A stretch of 64,000 nt of DNA from Nitrosospira multiformis (GCF_900111585.1 NZ_FOHI01000001.1:496001-560000); one strand, 5' to 3'. Positions 17,552 through 26,346 are shown, numbered from the stretch's first letter. Notes: generated by a model from the letters alone, not told the origin. Program-made: numbers and translations.

Positions 17552-19432
17552 GTGAACGCCAACAAGAGGGAAGAGCAGGCCGGTTTACCGGCCCGGCATG
17601 CCGAGAGGCTTATATCAACCATACGCGCAGGTGCTGTCTCATCCCGCTGCCGCTTTGCAGTGGCGATACTGGGAGCTTTCCTGGGATTGGCTCCGGCCAT
17701 TTCCAGTGCAGAACCTCCGGAAGGCAGAGGACCTGGAGTGAACAAGCCGCTTGGCTGGGCGAAGGGTCGCATCCTGGTCATGCCACGGGCCGGATTGCCG
17801 GAAAAGGAACTGGCAAAGATTCTGGGTGAACATGGCGGCAAGGGCAGGAAGATCGGGCAGAGCGATCTGTACATCGTGGACTTGCCGGGTAATGCTTCCG
17901 AGAAAGCGGTGGCGGCAAGGCTGGCGCATCATCCGGCATTCAAGTTTGCCGAGATCGACCAGGAAGTCGAACCTGCGCTCGTTCCCAACGATCCCTACTA
18001 TGGCAGCGCCTGGCATCTGCCCAAGATTGGCGCTCCGTCCGCCTGGGACAGTTCCCTGGGCAGCGGTGTGATCATCGCCATTCTGGATTCAGGAGTCGAT
18101 AGCACCCATCCTGATCTGGCTACGGAACTGGTGCCGGGCTGGAATTTCTACGAGAACAACTCCAACACATCGGATGTCTACGGGCATGGAACCAAGGTTG
18201 CGGGTGCGGCGGCAGCGGCAGGCAATAATGCGCTGGGGGTAGCCTCGGTGGCGGCACGGGCGAAGATCATGCCGATCCGAGTAAGTGGCTCTGATGGGTA
18301 TGCTACCTGGAGTGCGATTTCTCAAGGGCTTATCTATGCGGCAGACCGCGGGGTGCGCGTCGCCAATGCCAGCTTCCTCGGACTGACCGACAGTTCGAGC
18401 ACCCGCAGCGCGGCGCAATACATGAAGAACAAAGGCGGTCTCGTCGTTGTCAGCGGTGGCAACACCGGCGTGCAGCAAAATTACGCAGCAACCACTAGCA
18501 TGATTCCTGTCTCTGCCACTGACGGAAATGACGCACGGACCAGTTGGTCGAGCTATGGTAATTACATTGCTCTCGCGGCTCCCGGTGCAGGAATCTGGAG
18601 CACTACCAAGGGTGGCGGCTATGGCGCGGTTTCCGGCACGTCATTCTCAAGCCCGGTAACGGCTGGCGTGGTGGCGCTCATGATGGCGGCAAAGCCGACA
18701 TTATCCAATACCCAGATCGAGAGTCTGCTGTATTCCACGGCAATGGATCTTGGAATGCCAGGGCGCGATCCTTACTATGGCTATGGACGAGTGAACGCTG
18801 CGCGTGCGGTGCAGGCTGCCGCCGGGACCGCGCTGGTAGCGGATACGCAGGCCCCGGCGGCTTCCATCACTTCCCCTGCGGGCGGATCAAGCGTGACGGG
18901 CCTGGTCGGCGTAAACGTGGCTGCAAGCGATAACGTCGGAGTGGCCCGTGTCGAATTACGGGTCAACAACACCACGGTTGCGGTCGACACCTCGGCGCCG
19001 TTCGCCTTCACATGGGATTCGAGGGGTGTGGCCAATGGCATGGCGAGCCTGGTTGCTTATGCATTCGATGCAGCCGGCAACTCCAAGGCTTCGACCGCCG
19101 TCTCGGTGAACGTGGCAAACGGAACGACAACGGTGACCAGGGATATTACCGTCCCACAGGTGAGGATCGTAAACCCGGTCGCGGGCAATGTCTCGGGCAG
19201 CAATGTGGCCATCAGCGTGAATGCAAGTGATGATAGCGGCGCTTCCGGAATCACCCATATGCTCTACATCGACGGTGCGCTCAAGGCTACCGGAAAAGGA
19301 AGTACGTTAGGATATAGCTGGAACACCCGTCCAAACAATGTTCGCGCGGGAGCACACACCATCCGGGCGGTCGCCAGAGATGCTGCGGGCAATACGGCGT
19401 CTGCTTCGGTAAATGTAATAGTGATCAAGTAA
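17552..19432 (+). CDS. Secreted subtilisin-like serine protease (S8), copy A
   Basis: A 626-residue exported protease. The GTG start has AAGGAG just upstream. A long basic N-region is followed by a hydrophobic signal core (about residues 35-50, ISSAEP). An N-terminal propeptide-like domain (about 70-145) precedes the S8 catalytic domain with Asp179 (AILDSGVD), His212 (GHGTKVAG), oxyanion Asn304 and Ser364 (GTSFSSP). The C-terminal 190 residues are two Ig-like repeats, each starting at PQV/APAASITSPAGG-type sequence and ending in DAAGN. No PEP-CTERM or autotransporter domain is seen, so T2SS export is the natural inference given the adjacent gsp operon. Very similar to the gene at 22220-24115. 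Confidence 0.93.
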   Translation: MNANKREEQAGLPARHAERLISTIRAGAVSSRCRFAVAILGAFLGLAPAISSAEPPEGRGPGVNKPLGWAKGRILVMPRAGLPEKELAKILGEHGGKGRKIGQSDLYIVDLPGNASEKAVAARLAHHPAFKFAEIDQEVEPALVPNDPYYGSAWHLPKIGAPSAWDSSLGSGVIIAILDSGVDSTHPDLATELVPGWNFYENNSNTSDVYGHGTKVAGAAAAAGNNALGVASVAARAKIMPIRVSGSDGYATWSAISQGLIYAADRGVRVANASFLGLTDSSSTRSAAQYMKNKGGLVVVSGGNTGVQQNYAATTSMIPVSATDGNDARTSWSSYGNYIALAAPGAGIWSTTKGGGYGAVSGTSFSSPVTAGVVALMMAAKPTLSNTQIESLLYSTAMDLGMPGRDPYYGYGRVNAARAVQAAAGTALVADTQAPAASITSPAGGSSVTGLVGVNVAASDNVGVARVELRVNNTTVAVDTSAPFAFTWDSRGVANGMASLVAYAFDAAGNSKASTAVSVNVANGTTTVTRDITVPQVRIVNPVAGNVSGSNVAISVNASDDSGASGITHMLYIDGALKATGKGSTLGYSWNTRPNNVRAGAHTIRAVARDAAGNTASASVNVIVIK

Positions 19433-19604
19433 CTGATAGAGGCAGTAACAAGGAGCATCCTATTACCCATTGACATGTCGTAAATTTTTACACTCAGTCC
19501 GGGAAGATGGAAGAAACTTCAGGTTTTTCATAGGCTTTCTCATTGGCATCTAACTTGCTTCGTATTAAGCGGGGGAGATAATTTCTTACTTGGGAGGGCA
19601 TAAC

Positions 19605-20276
19605 ATGAACGGCATGAGGAAACTTAAGATCTGCGCCGGAGTTGCTTTGCTCGGCGTGTTTTTATCAGGAAATACATTCGCGACTCTTCAGTTAAGCCCA
19701 GGACTGGTAGGGGGCTCGGGAGATGTGGATAATGTGCTTTTTAATCAACCTGATCCAACTCTTGATCATGAAGTTATCGGACAGCTCAATCCGGCGCCTA
19801 CAGGTGAGCTTGTCAGATTCACAAGTAACGAAGACATTTTTGCTCCGGCGGGAGGGCAGGCACGTATTGAAGCAGCTGATGGTTCATTTAACTTTATTGA
19901 TTTCGGCTTGGTCGATCCCAATCTTGGATTCTCGAAAGTCCAGTTCAATATTGATGCTGCCACAGACGGTACTGCTGACATCTTTCTGTTGGATCAGTTC
20001 GGCACAACCTTCAGCTTCTTGAATCAGCCACTTAGTGGTTCCGGGGAGAACTTTTTCACTGGTTTTTCCCTGGATAACCAAGTAATGGTGAAAGTAACGA
20101 TCGACAGTACTGTTCAAATGACAGGGATTTCTGATTTACAGCAAGTTCGTCTAGGACCTACCGAACTCGGCGGCCCGCCGCCGCAAGAGCTTCCGGAGCC
20201 GACCACACTTGCCCTTCTCGGGCTGGGTCTGCTGGGATTTGGTGTATCGCGCAGGCAGAGAAATAAGCTTGCTTAA
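19605..20276 (+). CDS. PEP-CTERM exported protein
   Basis: A 223-residue exported protein from the ATG at 19605, which has GGGAGGG just upstream (a TTG at 19590 is less likely). The signal peptide is AGVALLGVFLSGNTFA. The C-terminus carries a complete PEP-CTERM sorting signal: ELPEPTTLALLGLGLLGFG, then basic SRRQR. Exosortase removes this tail during delivery to the cell surface or matrix. The middle (about 30-195) is beta-rich and not recognised. No exosortase is in the window. The last 130 bases are duplicated just downstream in decayed form. Confidence 0.85.
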   Translation: MNGMRKLKICAGVALLGVFLSGNTFATLQLSPGLVGGSGDVDNVLFNQPDPTLDHEVIGQLNPAPTGELVRFTSNEDIFAPAGGQARIEAADGSFNFIDFGLVDPNLGFSKVQFNIDAATDGTADIFLLDQFGTTFSFLNQPLSGSGENFFTGFSLDNQVMVKVTIDSTVQMTGISDLQQVRLGPTELGGPPPQELPEPTTLALLGLGLLGFGVSRRQRNKLA

Positions 20277-20300
20277 AAAGATCCGGTGTTACAGTTAAAA

Positions 20301-20325
20301 AGCTCGCTTCGGCGAGCTTTTTTTT
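20301..20325 (+). terminator. Intrinsic terminator after the PEP-CTERM gene
   Basis: AGCTCGC / GCGAGCT stem (20301-20318) closed by a UUCG tetraloop, followed by T7. A second, slightly changed copy is at 20577-20599. Confidence 0.9.
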
Positions 20326-20369
20326 GGGGGTAACGCGGCCAGATAGATCAGAAGCTGGGATATTTCAGT

Positions 20370-20702
20370 GTTACCCCCCATTCCTGTCGATTTTTTTTAC
20401 ATCCATTCCGACCTACAGCCAGTTCGCACAGGACCTACCAAACTCAGCGGGCCACCGCCGCAAGAACTTCCGGAGCCGTCGACCCTTGCCCTTCTCGGGC
20501 TGGGTCTGCTGGGATGGGGTGTATCGCGCAGGCAGAGAGAAGCTTGCTTAATCAGCTTCGCTATTCCAGATAAAAAGCTCGCTTCGGCGAGCCTTTTTTG
20601 GGGTAACGGCAGAGACGGATTGGCGGTGGACCGGATCGGCGGTGGGATTTTGGTGTTATTACCACCCACTCTTGTCGATTTTTTTTACATCTATATTAGC
20701 TG
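20370..20702 (+). pseudogene. Decayed tandem copy of a PEP-CTERM gene 3' end
   Basis: Bases about 20410-20550 repeat the end of the preceding gene: they encode DLQPVRTGPTKLSGPPPQELPEPSTLAL-type sequence and then LLGLGLLGWGVSRRQR, against DLQQVRLGPTELGGPPPQELPEPTTLAL in the intact gene. There is no start codon with a ribosome-binding site or signal peptide, and a 2-base loss before the old stop shifts the frame so that the original TAA is missed. The flanks are repeated too: the UUCG terminator recurs at 20577-20599 and the stretch TGTCGATTTTTTTTACATC occurs both near 20386 and near 20676. The whole looks like two successive tandem duplications of roughly 280 bases that then diverged. Confidence 0.75.
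20577..20599 (+). terminator. Duplicated UUCG terminator
   Basis: GCTCGC-ttcg-GCGAGC stem followed by C and T6. It is homologous to the terminator at 20301-20325 and belongs to the duplicated unit. Confidence 0.8.
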
Positions 20703-20833
20703 TTCTGCTTGAGCATGTGCCAAATCAAGACCTTGCTAAGATAGTGAGTTATGGCATGAAAGTTGCTTTATTCCGGTGCGGTGGCAGAGAAGTAGAAGAT
20801 AAGAAAACATAACTCAAACAAAAGGAAGAACCA

Positions 20834-21649
20834 ATGAAACACAAAGTGTTATACACCGGAATCGCAGCGTTGTTTGCCGCCAGTTCCGCCTGGGCCGTGC
20901 CTGTTCTGCAGATCGGCGCACCGGCCCCTGCCGGCTCAGGGGAGGGAACTTATGCCGACTATCAAGGCGACACGAAAAATCCCACTGAAAAGGATACCGC
21001 AATAACCTCGGGCGACAAATTGTATGTGGGAGGCGTGTATGGGCCGAACACGCTGTTTCTGGGAGGACAATTCCTCGGCAATGGAACATATCCGACTGGT
21101 CCCGACTGGTCGCAGTTGACGGACGATCCTGTTCGTCCCACGGCATTCGATGGGCATGGCGCCATTCTCGTGGTCTCTGTTCCCGATGGTTCGCTTGCAT
21201 CCGCGCTGAGTTCGCTTCAAATCAATAACCAGTTCGCCTTTTACTCGGATGCGGACAATTCCTACTTCGTAAATAATCATGCGCCGCTGGGGAGCTCTCC
21301 ATCCACGATCTCTGACTTTCTTTTCTTTGACATTGGCAGCTTCGGAAATACGGGGAATGTTTCAGATTTTGTAACCGAATCCGGCTCGGCGTCAGGAGAG
21401 ATCAAGGAATTGATTCTGAGCGGTTTTGGCACTCTTGCGTGGATTCATTTCGATGTCATGGCCCTCGAAACAGACTCGCAGGGGCAAACCCGGGTAAAGA
21501 CTTCAGCGGATGGCAACCCCGGTTCCCATGACGTAACCTGGAAAGACGGTCCCCCTTCCCAGGAAATTCCCGAACCGGGGACACTCGCCCTTCTGGGCCT
21601 GGGTCTGCTGGGTTTCGGCGCCTCGCGCAGATACCAAAAGAAAAAGTAA
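20834..21649 (+). CDS. PEP-CTERM exported protein (choice-of-anchor N-like)
   Basis: A 271-residue exported protein; AAAGGAAG lies upstream of the ATG. The signal peptide is MKHKVLYTGIAALFAASSAWA, cut before VPVLQ. The C-terminus has the sorting signal EIPEPGTLALLGLGLLGFGASRR. The start of the mature protein (VPVLQIGAPAPAG, then THS/TSGDKLYVGG-type sequence) and overall length resemble the choice-of-anchor N group of PEP-CTERM proteins; this family name is from memory and is less certain than the PEP-CTERM call. Function is unknown; a cell-surface or extracellular-matrix role is expected for the class. Confidence 0.85.
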   Translation: MKHKVLYTGIAALFAASSAWAVPVLQIGAPAPAGSGEGTYADYQGDTKNPTEKDTAITSGDKLYVGGVYGPNTLFLGGQFLGNGTYPTGPDWSQLTDDPVRPTAFDGHGAILVVSVPDGSLASALSSLQINNQFAFYSDADNSYFVNNHAPLGSSPSTISDFLFFDIGSFGNTGNVSDFVTESGSASGEIKELILSGFGTLAWIHFDVMALETDSQGQTRVKTSADGNPGSHDVTWKDGPPSQEIPEPGTLALLGLGLLGFGASRRYQKKK

Positions 21650-21673
21650 GCATCAGCAGTGTTTTTCTCCAAT

Positions 21674-21699
21674 GGCAAACCCGCTTCGGCGGGTTTGCC
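21674..21699 (+). terminator. UUCG hairpin after PEP-CTERM gene
   Basis: A perfect 11-bp stem, GGCAAACCCGC / GCGGGTTTGCC, with a UUCG loop. The following bases (GCTTTGG) have only a short T-run, so it may act as a transcript-end stabiliser as much as an intrinsic terminator. Confidence 0.7.
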
Positions 21700-21942
21700 G
21701 CTTTGGAGATGAATAGAATAAGTGAAAGCATGGAGATGAGTGGGATTAACATTATCTTTTCTCCCAAAAATCTTCAAATCACTCCTCCCGTCGTTGCGTC
21801 AAAAATCGCGCTGGTTGCGAAATAAGCAAGAAGTTTGCTTTTGCAAGAATTGCAAATGTCGAAATTTCCTTGTGTTTAGATCAGCAGCATTTTTCACCCC
21901 CCAATAAAGCAGCGAACAGAATCATTTTTGTGCAGTTGCTTC

Positions 21943-21961
21943 ACCCATAGACCCTATGGGT
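21943..21961. other. Short perfect palindrome upstream of the riboswitch
   Basis: ACCCATAG-acc-CTATGGGT, an 8-bp perfect inverted repeat with a 3-base spacer, lies about 30 bases before the riboswitch P1 stem. It has no T-run. It could be an operator in the promoter region of the second subtilase; no protein is assigned. Confidence 0.4.
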
Positions 21962-21989
21962 GGTTCAGATACCATAACACTGCAATTTT

Positions 21990-22082
21990 TAATCTGTAAA
22001 AGGCAAACCTCGCGAAAGCGGGGGACGCAAAGTCATCGGTCTACCGGGCAAAAGGCCCCAGGACGGCAGGACTGCCAGATAA
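21990..22082 (+). promoter_or_regulatory. Cyclic-di-GMP-I (GEMM-I) riboswitch
   Basis: The stretch has the hallmarks of the c-di-GMP-I aptamer in order: an outer P1 stem (ATCTG at 21992-21996 with CAGAT at 22076-22080), GGCAAACC, a GCGAAAGC stem with the conserved GAAA tetraloop (P2), the near-invariant GGGACGCAAAG core (22022-22032), a GG-CTACCGG tetraloop-receptor-like segment, and a closing GGCAG-ga-CTGCC hairpin in the position of P3/P1. It sits about 140 bases before the subtilase start at 22220. I do not see a clear switchable terminator between the two, so the control mechanism (termination or translation initiation) is open. Confidence 0.85.
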
Positions 22083-22219
22083 TGCCATTTTCTTGTCGAT
22101 TCGTTGAATGACGAGAAGCTATTAGAGCGTGTTGGGTGGATCTTAATGCTCCGGCTCAGTGCGTTTTTCGACACCCGGCCTATCTAGGCGGTTCCGCCTC
22201 CCCCAAGAGGAGGAACTAC

Positions 22220-24115
22220 GTGAACATCAATTATAAGGCGCTTGCAACTGGCTCAAGAGAACCAGCTTCGGAGCAGTTAGCTTCGGGCATTATTCAATCA
22301 AGCACTCGCAACTCGCAATCTATCCGCAAATCCTGGTACTCCGTTTTTGGGAGTGTACTGGGAGTTTTCCTGGGATTGGCTCCGGTCATTTCCAGTGCGG
22401 AGCCTCCGGAGGGCAGGGGACCTGGAGTGAACAAGCCGCTTGGCTGGGCGAAGGGTCGCATCCTGGTCATGCCACGGGCCGGATTGCCGGAAAAGGAACT
22501 GGCAAAGATTCTGGGTGAACATGGCGGCAAGGGCAGGAAGATCGGGCAGAGCGATCTGTACATCGTGGACTTGCCGGGTAATGCTTCCGAGAAAGCGGTG
22601 GCGGCAAGGCTGGCGCATCATCCGGCATTCAAGTTTGCCGAGATCGACCAGGAAGTCGAACCTGCGCTCGTTCCCAACGATCCCTACTATGGCAGCGCCT
22701 GGCATCTGCCCAAGATTGGCGCTCCGTCCGCCTGGGACAGTTCCCTGGGCAGCGGTGTGATCATCGCTATCCTGGATTCCGGGGTTGACCCAAATCACCC
22801 TGATCTCTCACCCCAGCTTGTTCCAGGCTGGAATTTCTACGAGAACAACTCCAACACATCGGACGTTTATGGACATGGAACCAAGGTTGCAGGATCAGCG
22901 GCAGCCATGGCAAACAATGCCCAGGGCGTTGCCGGTGTGGCGGCGCTGGCTAAAATAATGCCTGTCCGGGTGAGCGCGAGCAATGGGTATGCTACCTGGA
23001 GTGCGATTTCTCAAGGGCTTATCTATGCGGCAGACCGCGGGGTGCGCGTCGCCAATGCCAGCTTCCTCGGACTGACCGACAGTTCGAGCACCCGCAGCGC
23101 GGCGCAATACATGAAGGATAAAGGTGGTCTGGTTATCGTGAGTGGCGGAAATACGGGGGTGCTCCAGAATTATGCAGTAACGACATCGATGGTAGCTGTA
23201 GCCGCTACAGATTCGAACGACTTCAGAGCCAGTTGGTCGAGCTACGGAAACTACATCTCTCTTGCCGCACCGGGAGCTGGGATATGGACGACGACTATGG
23301 GGGGCAGCTATGGCGCGGTTTCCGGCACGTCGTTCTCAAGCCCGGTAACGGCTGGCGTGGTGGCGCTCATGATGGCGGCAAAGCCGGCATTACCCAACAC
23401 CCAGATCGAAAGTCTGCTGTTTTCAACTGCCGTGGATCTGGGTACAACTGGGCGCGATCCTTACTATGGCTATGGACGGGTTGATGCTGCACGCGCGGTG
23501 CAGGCGGCGGCCTCAGCGGTGGTCGCCGGAGATACGCAAGCGCCGGTGGTTTCCATCACTTCCCCTGCTGGCGGATCAAGCGTGACCAGCTTGGTTGGCG
23601 TGAATGTGACAGCTACCGACAATGTCGGGGTGACGCGGGTGGAACTGAGAGTTAACAGCACCACGATTGCGGTCGACACCACGGCGCCGTTCGCCTTCAC
23701 ATGGGATTCGGCAGGCGTAGCCAACGGTATGGCGAGCCTGGTTGCTTATGCGTTCGATGCAGCCGGCAACTCCAAGGCTTCGACCGCCGTCTCGGTGAAT
23801 GTGGCAAACGGAACGACCACGGTAATCAGGGATACCACTGCACCGCAGGTGAAGATAATCAATCCCGTGGGAGGCAATGTTTCGGGCAACAACGTGCCAA
23901 TCAGCGTGAATGCAAGTGATGATAGCGGCGCTTCCGGAATCAACTATACGCTCTACATCGACGGCGTGCTCAAGGCTACCGGAAAGGGAAGTACGCTGGG
24001 TTACAACTGGAATATACGCAGCGTTGCAGCGGGCGCACATACTGTCCAGGTAGTCGCCAAGGACGCGGCGGGAAATAGCGCATCCTCATCCATCACCGTG
24101 ACGGTAGTCAAGTAG
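22220..24115 (+). CDS. Secreted subtilisin-like serine protease (S8), copy B, riboswitch-controlled
   Basis: A 631-residue paralogue of the protease at 17552-19432. The GTG at 22220 is chosen because AAGAGGAGGA lies 7 bases upstream; an in-frame ATG at 22136 would give an unlikely extra N-terminus. The N-region differs from copy A up to the signal core (GVFLGLAPVISSAEP), then the propeptide region is identical. Catalytic Asp186, His219 and Ser371 are intact, followed by two Ig-like C-terminal repeats. The DNA shows blocks of complete identity with copy A (for example 22419-22766) separated by clearly diverged blocks. A c-di-GMP-I riboswitch lies in its leader, which copy A lacks. Confidence 0.93.
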   Translation: MNINYKALATGSREPASEQLASGIIQSSTRNSQSIRKSWYSVFGSVLGVFLGLAPVISSAEPPEGRGPGVNKPLGWAKGRILVMPRAGLPEKELAKILGEHGGKGRKIGQSDLYIVDLPGNASEKAVAARLAHHPAFKFAEIDQEVEPALVPNDPYYGSAWHLPKIGAPSAWDSSLGSGVIIAILDSGVDPNHPDLSPQLVPGWNFYENNSNTSDVYGHGTKVAGSAAAMANNAQGVAGVAALAKIMPVRVSASNGYATWSAISQGLIYAADRGVRVANASFLGLTDSSSTRSAAQYMKDKGGLVIVSGGNTGVLQNYAVTTSMVAVAATDSNDFRASWSSYGNYISLAAPGAGIWTTTMGGSYGAVSGTSFSSPVTAGVVALMMAAKPALPNTQIESLLFSTAVDLGTTGRDPYYGYGRVDAARAVQAAASAVVAGDTQAPVVSITSPAGGSSVTSLVGVNVTATDNVGVTRVELRVNSTTIAVDTTAPFAFTWDSAGVANGMASLVAYAFDAAGNSKASTAVSVNVANGTTTVIRDTTAPQVKIINPVGGNVSGNNVPISVNASDDSGASGINYTLYIDGVLKATGKGSTLGYNWNIRSVAAGAHTVQVVAKDAAGNSASSSITVTVVK

Positions 24116-24146
24116 CGGGAGCGGTAAGTCGTTCTTCTGGGTTGGC

Positions 24147-24185
24147 AAAGCCGGGCCAAAGGGAAGGAGGCCCGGCTTTATTTTA
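24147..24185 (+). terminator. Intrinsic terminator of protease copy B
   Basis: An 11-bp perfect stem, AAAGCCGGGCC (24147-24157) with GGCCCGGCTTT (24169-24179), is followed by a T-rich tail (ATTTTATTT). Confidence 0.9.
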
Positions 24186-24258
24186 TTTCACCGAGTGATG
24201 CTGTTGGCTTGCTGACGCAAGTAGCTTACTTTGAGGATGGCTAACCTAACTTTAGCCG

Positions 24259-25083
24259 TCATCGGCGGGCTGCTTCATAAAGCGGCATGACGACTGGCAG
24301 CAGCGACTCGATTTGCTGCACGCGGGTGGAATCAGCAGGGTGACTGCTCAGAAACTCGGGCAGTTGTCCTCCCGCATTGGCATTGATCATTTTTTGCCAC
24401 AGTGTGACCCCGGCGCGGGGATTGTAACCGGCACGAGCCGACAATTCGAGCCCGATGCGATCCGCCTCGGCCTCATCCGTGCGACTGAAGTGGGTGGCGA
24501 TGAACGCCTGATATCCGATACCGGCGATCTGGGCGGTAGTCTGGCTGAGACCAAACACTGCGGTTCCCACTCCCAGGGCCGTTTGGGCCGCAATAGCCTG
24601 CGACACCTGCTCGCGCGAGTGCTCGCGCAGGGCGTGGGCAATTTCATGCCCCATCACCACAGCAATTTCTTCATCTGTCAATTTGAGCTGATTGATCAGC
24701 CCGGAATAAAACATGATTTTTCCGCCAGGCATGCAAAAAGCATTAAGCTCATCGCTGTCAATTACATTGACTTCCCAGTTCCACCCGGGTGCGTCCTTTC
24801 GAAATATGCCTGTTTGCGGCTCGATGCGGCGAGCGATAGCGCGCACTCGTTGCAGCAGTTTTTCATTCGTGTTCAGGGCGCCTTTTTGGGTCGCTTCTGT
24901 TTTCAGCTGACTATAGCCTTGTGCCGCCGTTTGCTCCAGCTGTTCCGAGGATATGAGCAAAAGCTGGGAACGGTTTGCGCCAACCGCACCACCTGTCGTG
25001 GTGGTGGCGCAACCGGAAAGCATTGCCAACCAGGCACTGATCGATAGCGCGATGAGGAGCCTGAAGGTGGACAAGGTGGACAT
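24259..25083 (-). CDS. M48 family metalloprotease lipoprotein
   Basis: A 274-residue zinc endopeptidase of the periplasm. The ATG at 25083 is favoured over upstream starts by a GGGAGA site and by a proper lipoprotein signal: LAMLSGC, with the lipidated Cys25. The M48 motif HEIAHA gives zinc ligands His146 and His150 and catalytic Glu147; the third ligand is in EAEAD (Glu204). NAFCMPGGKI and SSHPxxxxRxxxI are further family marks. Homologues such as LoiP and BepA act in outer-membrane protein quality control. The gene converges with protease copy B and is downstream of a PEP-CTERM gene on the same strand, 73 bases apart. Confidence 0.9.
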   Translation of the reverse strand: MSTLSTFRLLIALSISAWLAMLSGCATTTTGGAVGANRSQLLLISSEQLEQTAAQGYSQLKTEATQKGALNTNEKLLQRVRAIARRIEPQTGIFRKDAPGWNWEVNVIDSDELNAFCMPGGKIMFYSGLINQLKLTDEEIAVVMGHEIAHALREHSREQVSQAIAAQTALGVGTAVFGLSQTTAQIAGIGYQAFIATHFSRTDEAEADRIGLELSARAGYNPRAGVTLWQKMINANAGGQLPEFLSSHPADSTRVQQIESLLPVVMPLYEAARR

Positions 25084-25156
25084 GATTTCTCCCGATAAAA
25101 GATAAGCAAGATAAGACAATCCGCCGCGATGGTTCCCGGGGTGGTTCGAGCGCAAT

Positions 25157-25831
25157 TCAATCATTACGCCGGCGAACAAAAGCCAGACCGACGGCAGCAA
25201 GCCCGAGCAATGCAAGTGTTCCGGGCTCGGGAACCGTGCTGGAACGATAGTGGAGCGCCTCCACGGCATCCAGTGTATAGGCTTCTGGAAAGCCTTGAAC
25301 GATGTTACCCGCGGCGGTGATTCGGAGGTAGCTGAACGCATCCAGCTGGAGGTTTGCAATGTCTATATCGTCAGTGCAAGGCTGCTGAAGAGAACATTCA
25401 AAATATGACAAGTCCCCGGCGGAGAAAAAGGCGTTCATGAAGTGTGTCCCATCCGCGCTTATTTCCAGGTTGAACCCGTCCTGGAAGCTGAACGTGTCGT
25501 ACAACCGCAGATCCGCGCCGGGCCCATCCATCACCTCACCGCCGCTGAAGTGCAAAGTTATGGATCCGAGTGTTCCGACTGAGCCACCCAGTCCGAGCAC
25601 CGCTCCATCCAAGGCCGTTACTGCACGGGCATCAAAAACGCCTTCGCCCGACAGGCCTGTATAAATGCCACCGCTATCGTCCTCCACCCCGTAGATGCTG
25701 CCAGGGAAACTACTGTCTCCGGGGGTAAAGCTGACTACCGTATCTGCAAAAGGGAGGGCGTGCAAAGCCGGGGCCGGCAGCCACAGCGCGATCGCAAATC
25801 CAAGCGAGAAAAAAGCTTTAGGTGCGGACAT
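25157..25831 (-). CDS. PEP-CTERM exported protein
   Basis: About 224 residues. A signal peptide (FSLGFAIALWLPAPALHA) and a C-terminal sorting signal (VPEPGTLALLGLAAVGLAF then VRRRND) are both present. The middle contains a ISADGTHF-type segment and a single Cys pair (ECSLQQPC), a beta-sandwich pattern seen in other PEP-CTERM proteins. The start may be the ATG at 25831 or a GTG at 25837; neither has a strong ribosome-binding site. It follows the ppiB gene by about 20 bases on the same strand and may be read from its transcript. Confidence 0.8.
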   Translation of the reverse strand: MSAPKAFFSLGFAIALWLPAPALHALPFADTVVSFTPGDSSFPGSIYGVEDDSGGIYTGLSGEGVFDARAVTALDGAVLGLGGSVGTLGSITLHFSGGEVMDGPGADLRLYDTFSFQDGFNLEISADGTHFMNAFFSAGDLSYFECSLQQPCTDDIDIANLQLDAFSYLRITAAGNIVQGFPEAYTLDAVEALHYRSSTVPEPGTLALLGLAAVGLAFVRRRND

Positions 25832-25851
25832 GTTCACGATGTTAACAAACG

Positions 25852-26346
25852 TTACTGAATTACCTCTGCCTTTTCCAGTATCGCATTTTCTACAGGTACA
25901 TCCTGATGGCCGCTGCGTGTACCCGTTTTAACTTTTTCGATCTTGTCCACTACATCCATGCCTTCTACCACCTTGCCGAACACACAGTAGCCATAGCCTT
26001 GCGCTGTGGGGGACGTGTAATTCAGAAAATCGTTATCCTTGACATTGATGAAAAATTGACCGGTTGCTGAATGAGGATCAGAGGTGCGCGCCATGGCAAT
26101 CGTATATTTATCGTTCTTGAGGCCGTTGCCTGCTTCATTTGCAATCGGGGCGCGAGTTTTTTTCTGGATCATGCCCGGTTCGAAACCGCCTCCCTGAATC
26201 ATGAACCCGTCAATCACGCGGTGAAATATCGTGTTGTCATAATGTCCGCTATTTACATAGTCTATAAAATTCTGGACAGTTACCGGTGCTTTTTCGTGAT
26301 CGAGTTCGAGCATGATGTCGCCGTAGTTCGTGTGCAGTCTGATCAT
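25852..26346 (-). CDS. ppiB: Cytoplasmic cyclophilin-type peptidyl-prolyl isomerase
   Basis: A 164-residue cyclophilin with no signal peptide, matching PpiB length. Catalytic-core motifs are [13 protein letters not shown] (active-site Arg), [16 protein letters not shown] and a [16 protein letters not shown] stretch. The ATG at 26346 ([10 protein letters not shown]) is chosen; an upstream in-frame start would run into the preceding gene. The preceding gene encodes the exported version of the same enzyme and its stop is directly adjacent, so the two form a cytoplasmic/periplasmic pair. Confidence 0.95.
   Translation of the reverse strand: MIRLHTNYGDIMLELDHEKAPVTVQNFIDYVNSGHYDNTIFHRVIDGFMIQGGGFEPGMIQKKTRAPIANEAGNGLKNDKYTIAMARTSDPHSATGQFFINVKDNDFLNYTSPTAQGYGYCVFGKVVEGMDVVDKIEKVKTGTRSGHQDVPVENAILEKAEVIQ

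Noticed and set aside
20368-20712. 114-codon frame covering the duplicated PEP-CTERM tail as an intact gene
   Set aside because: No signal peptide or ribosome-binding site, and the reading passes through the terminator stem; it fits a decayed copy better.
22136-22219. ATG at 22136 as the start of subtilase copy B
   Set aside because: The GTG at 22220 has a strong AAGAGGAGGA site and matches the start type of copy A; the extra 28 residues have no signal-peptide logic.
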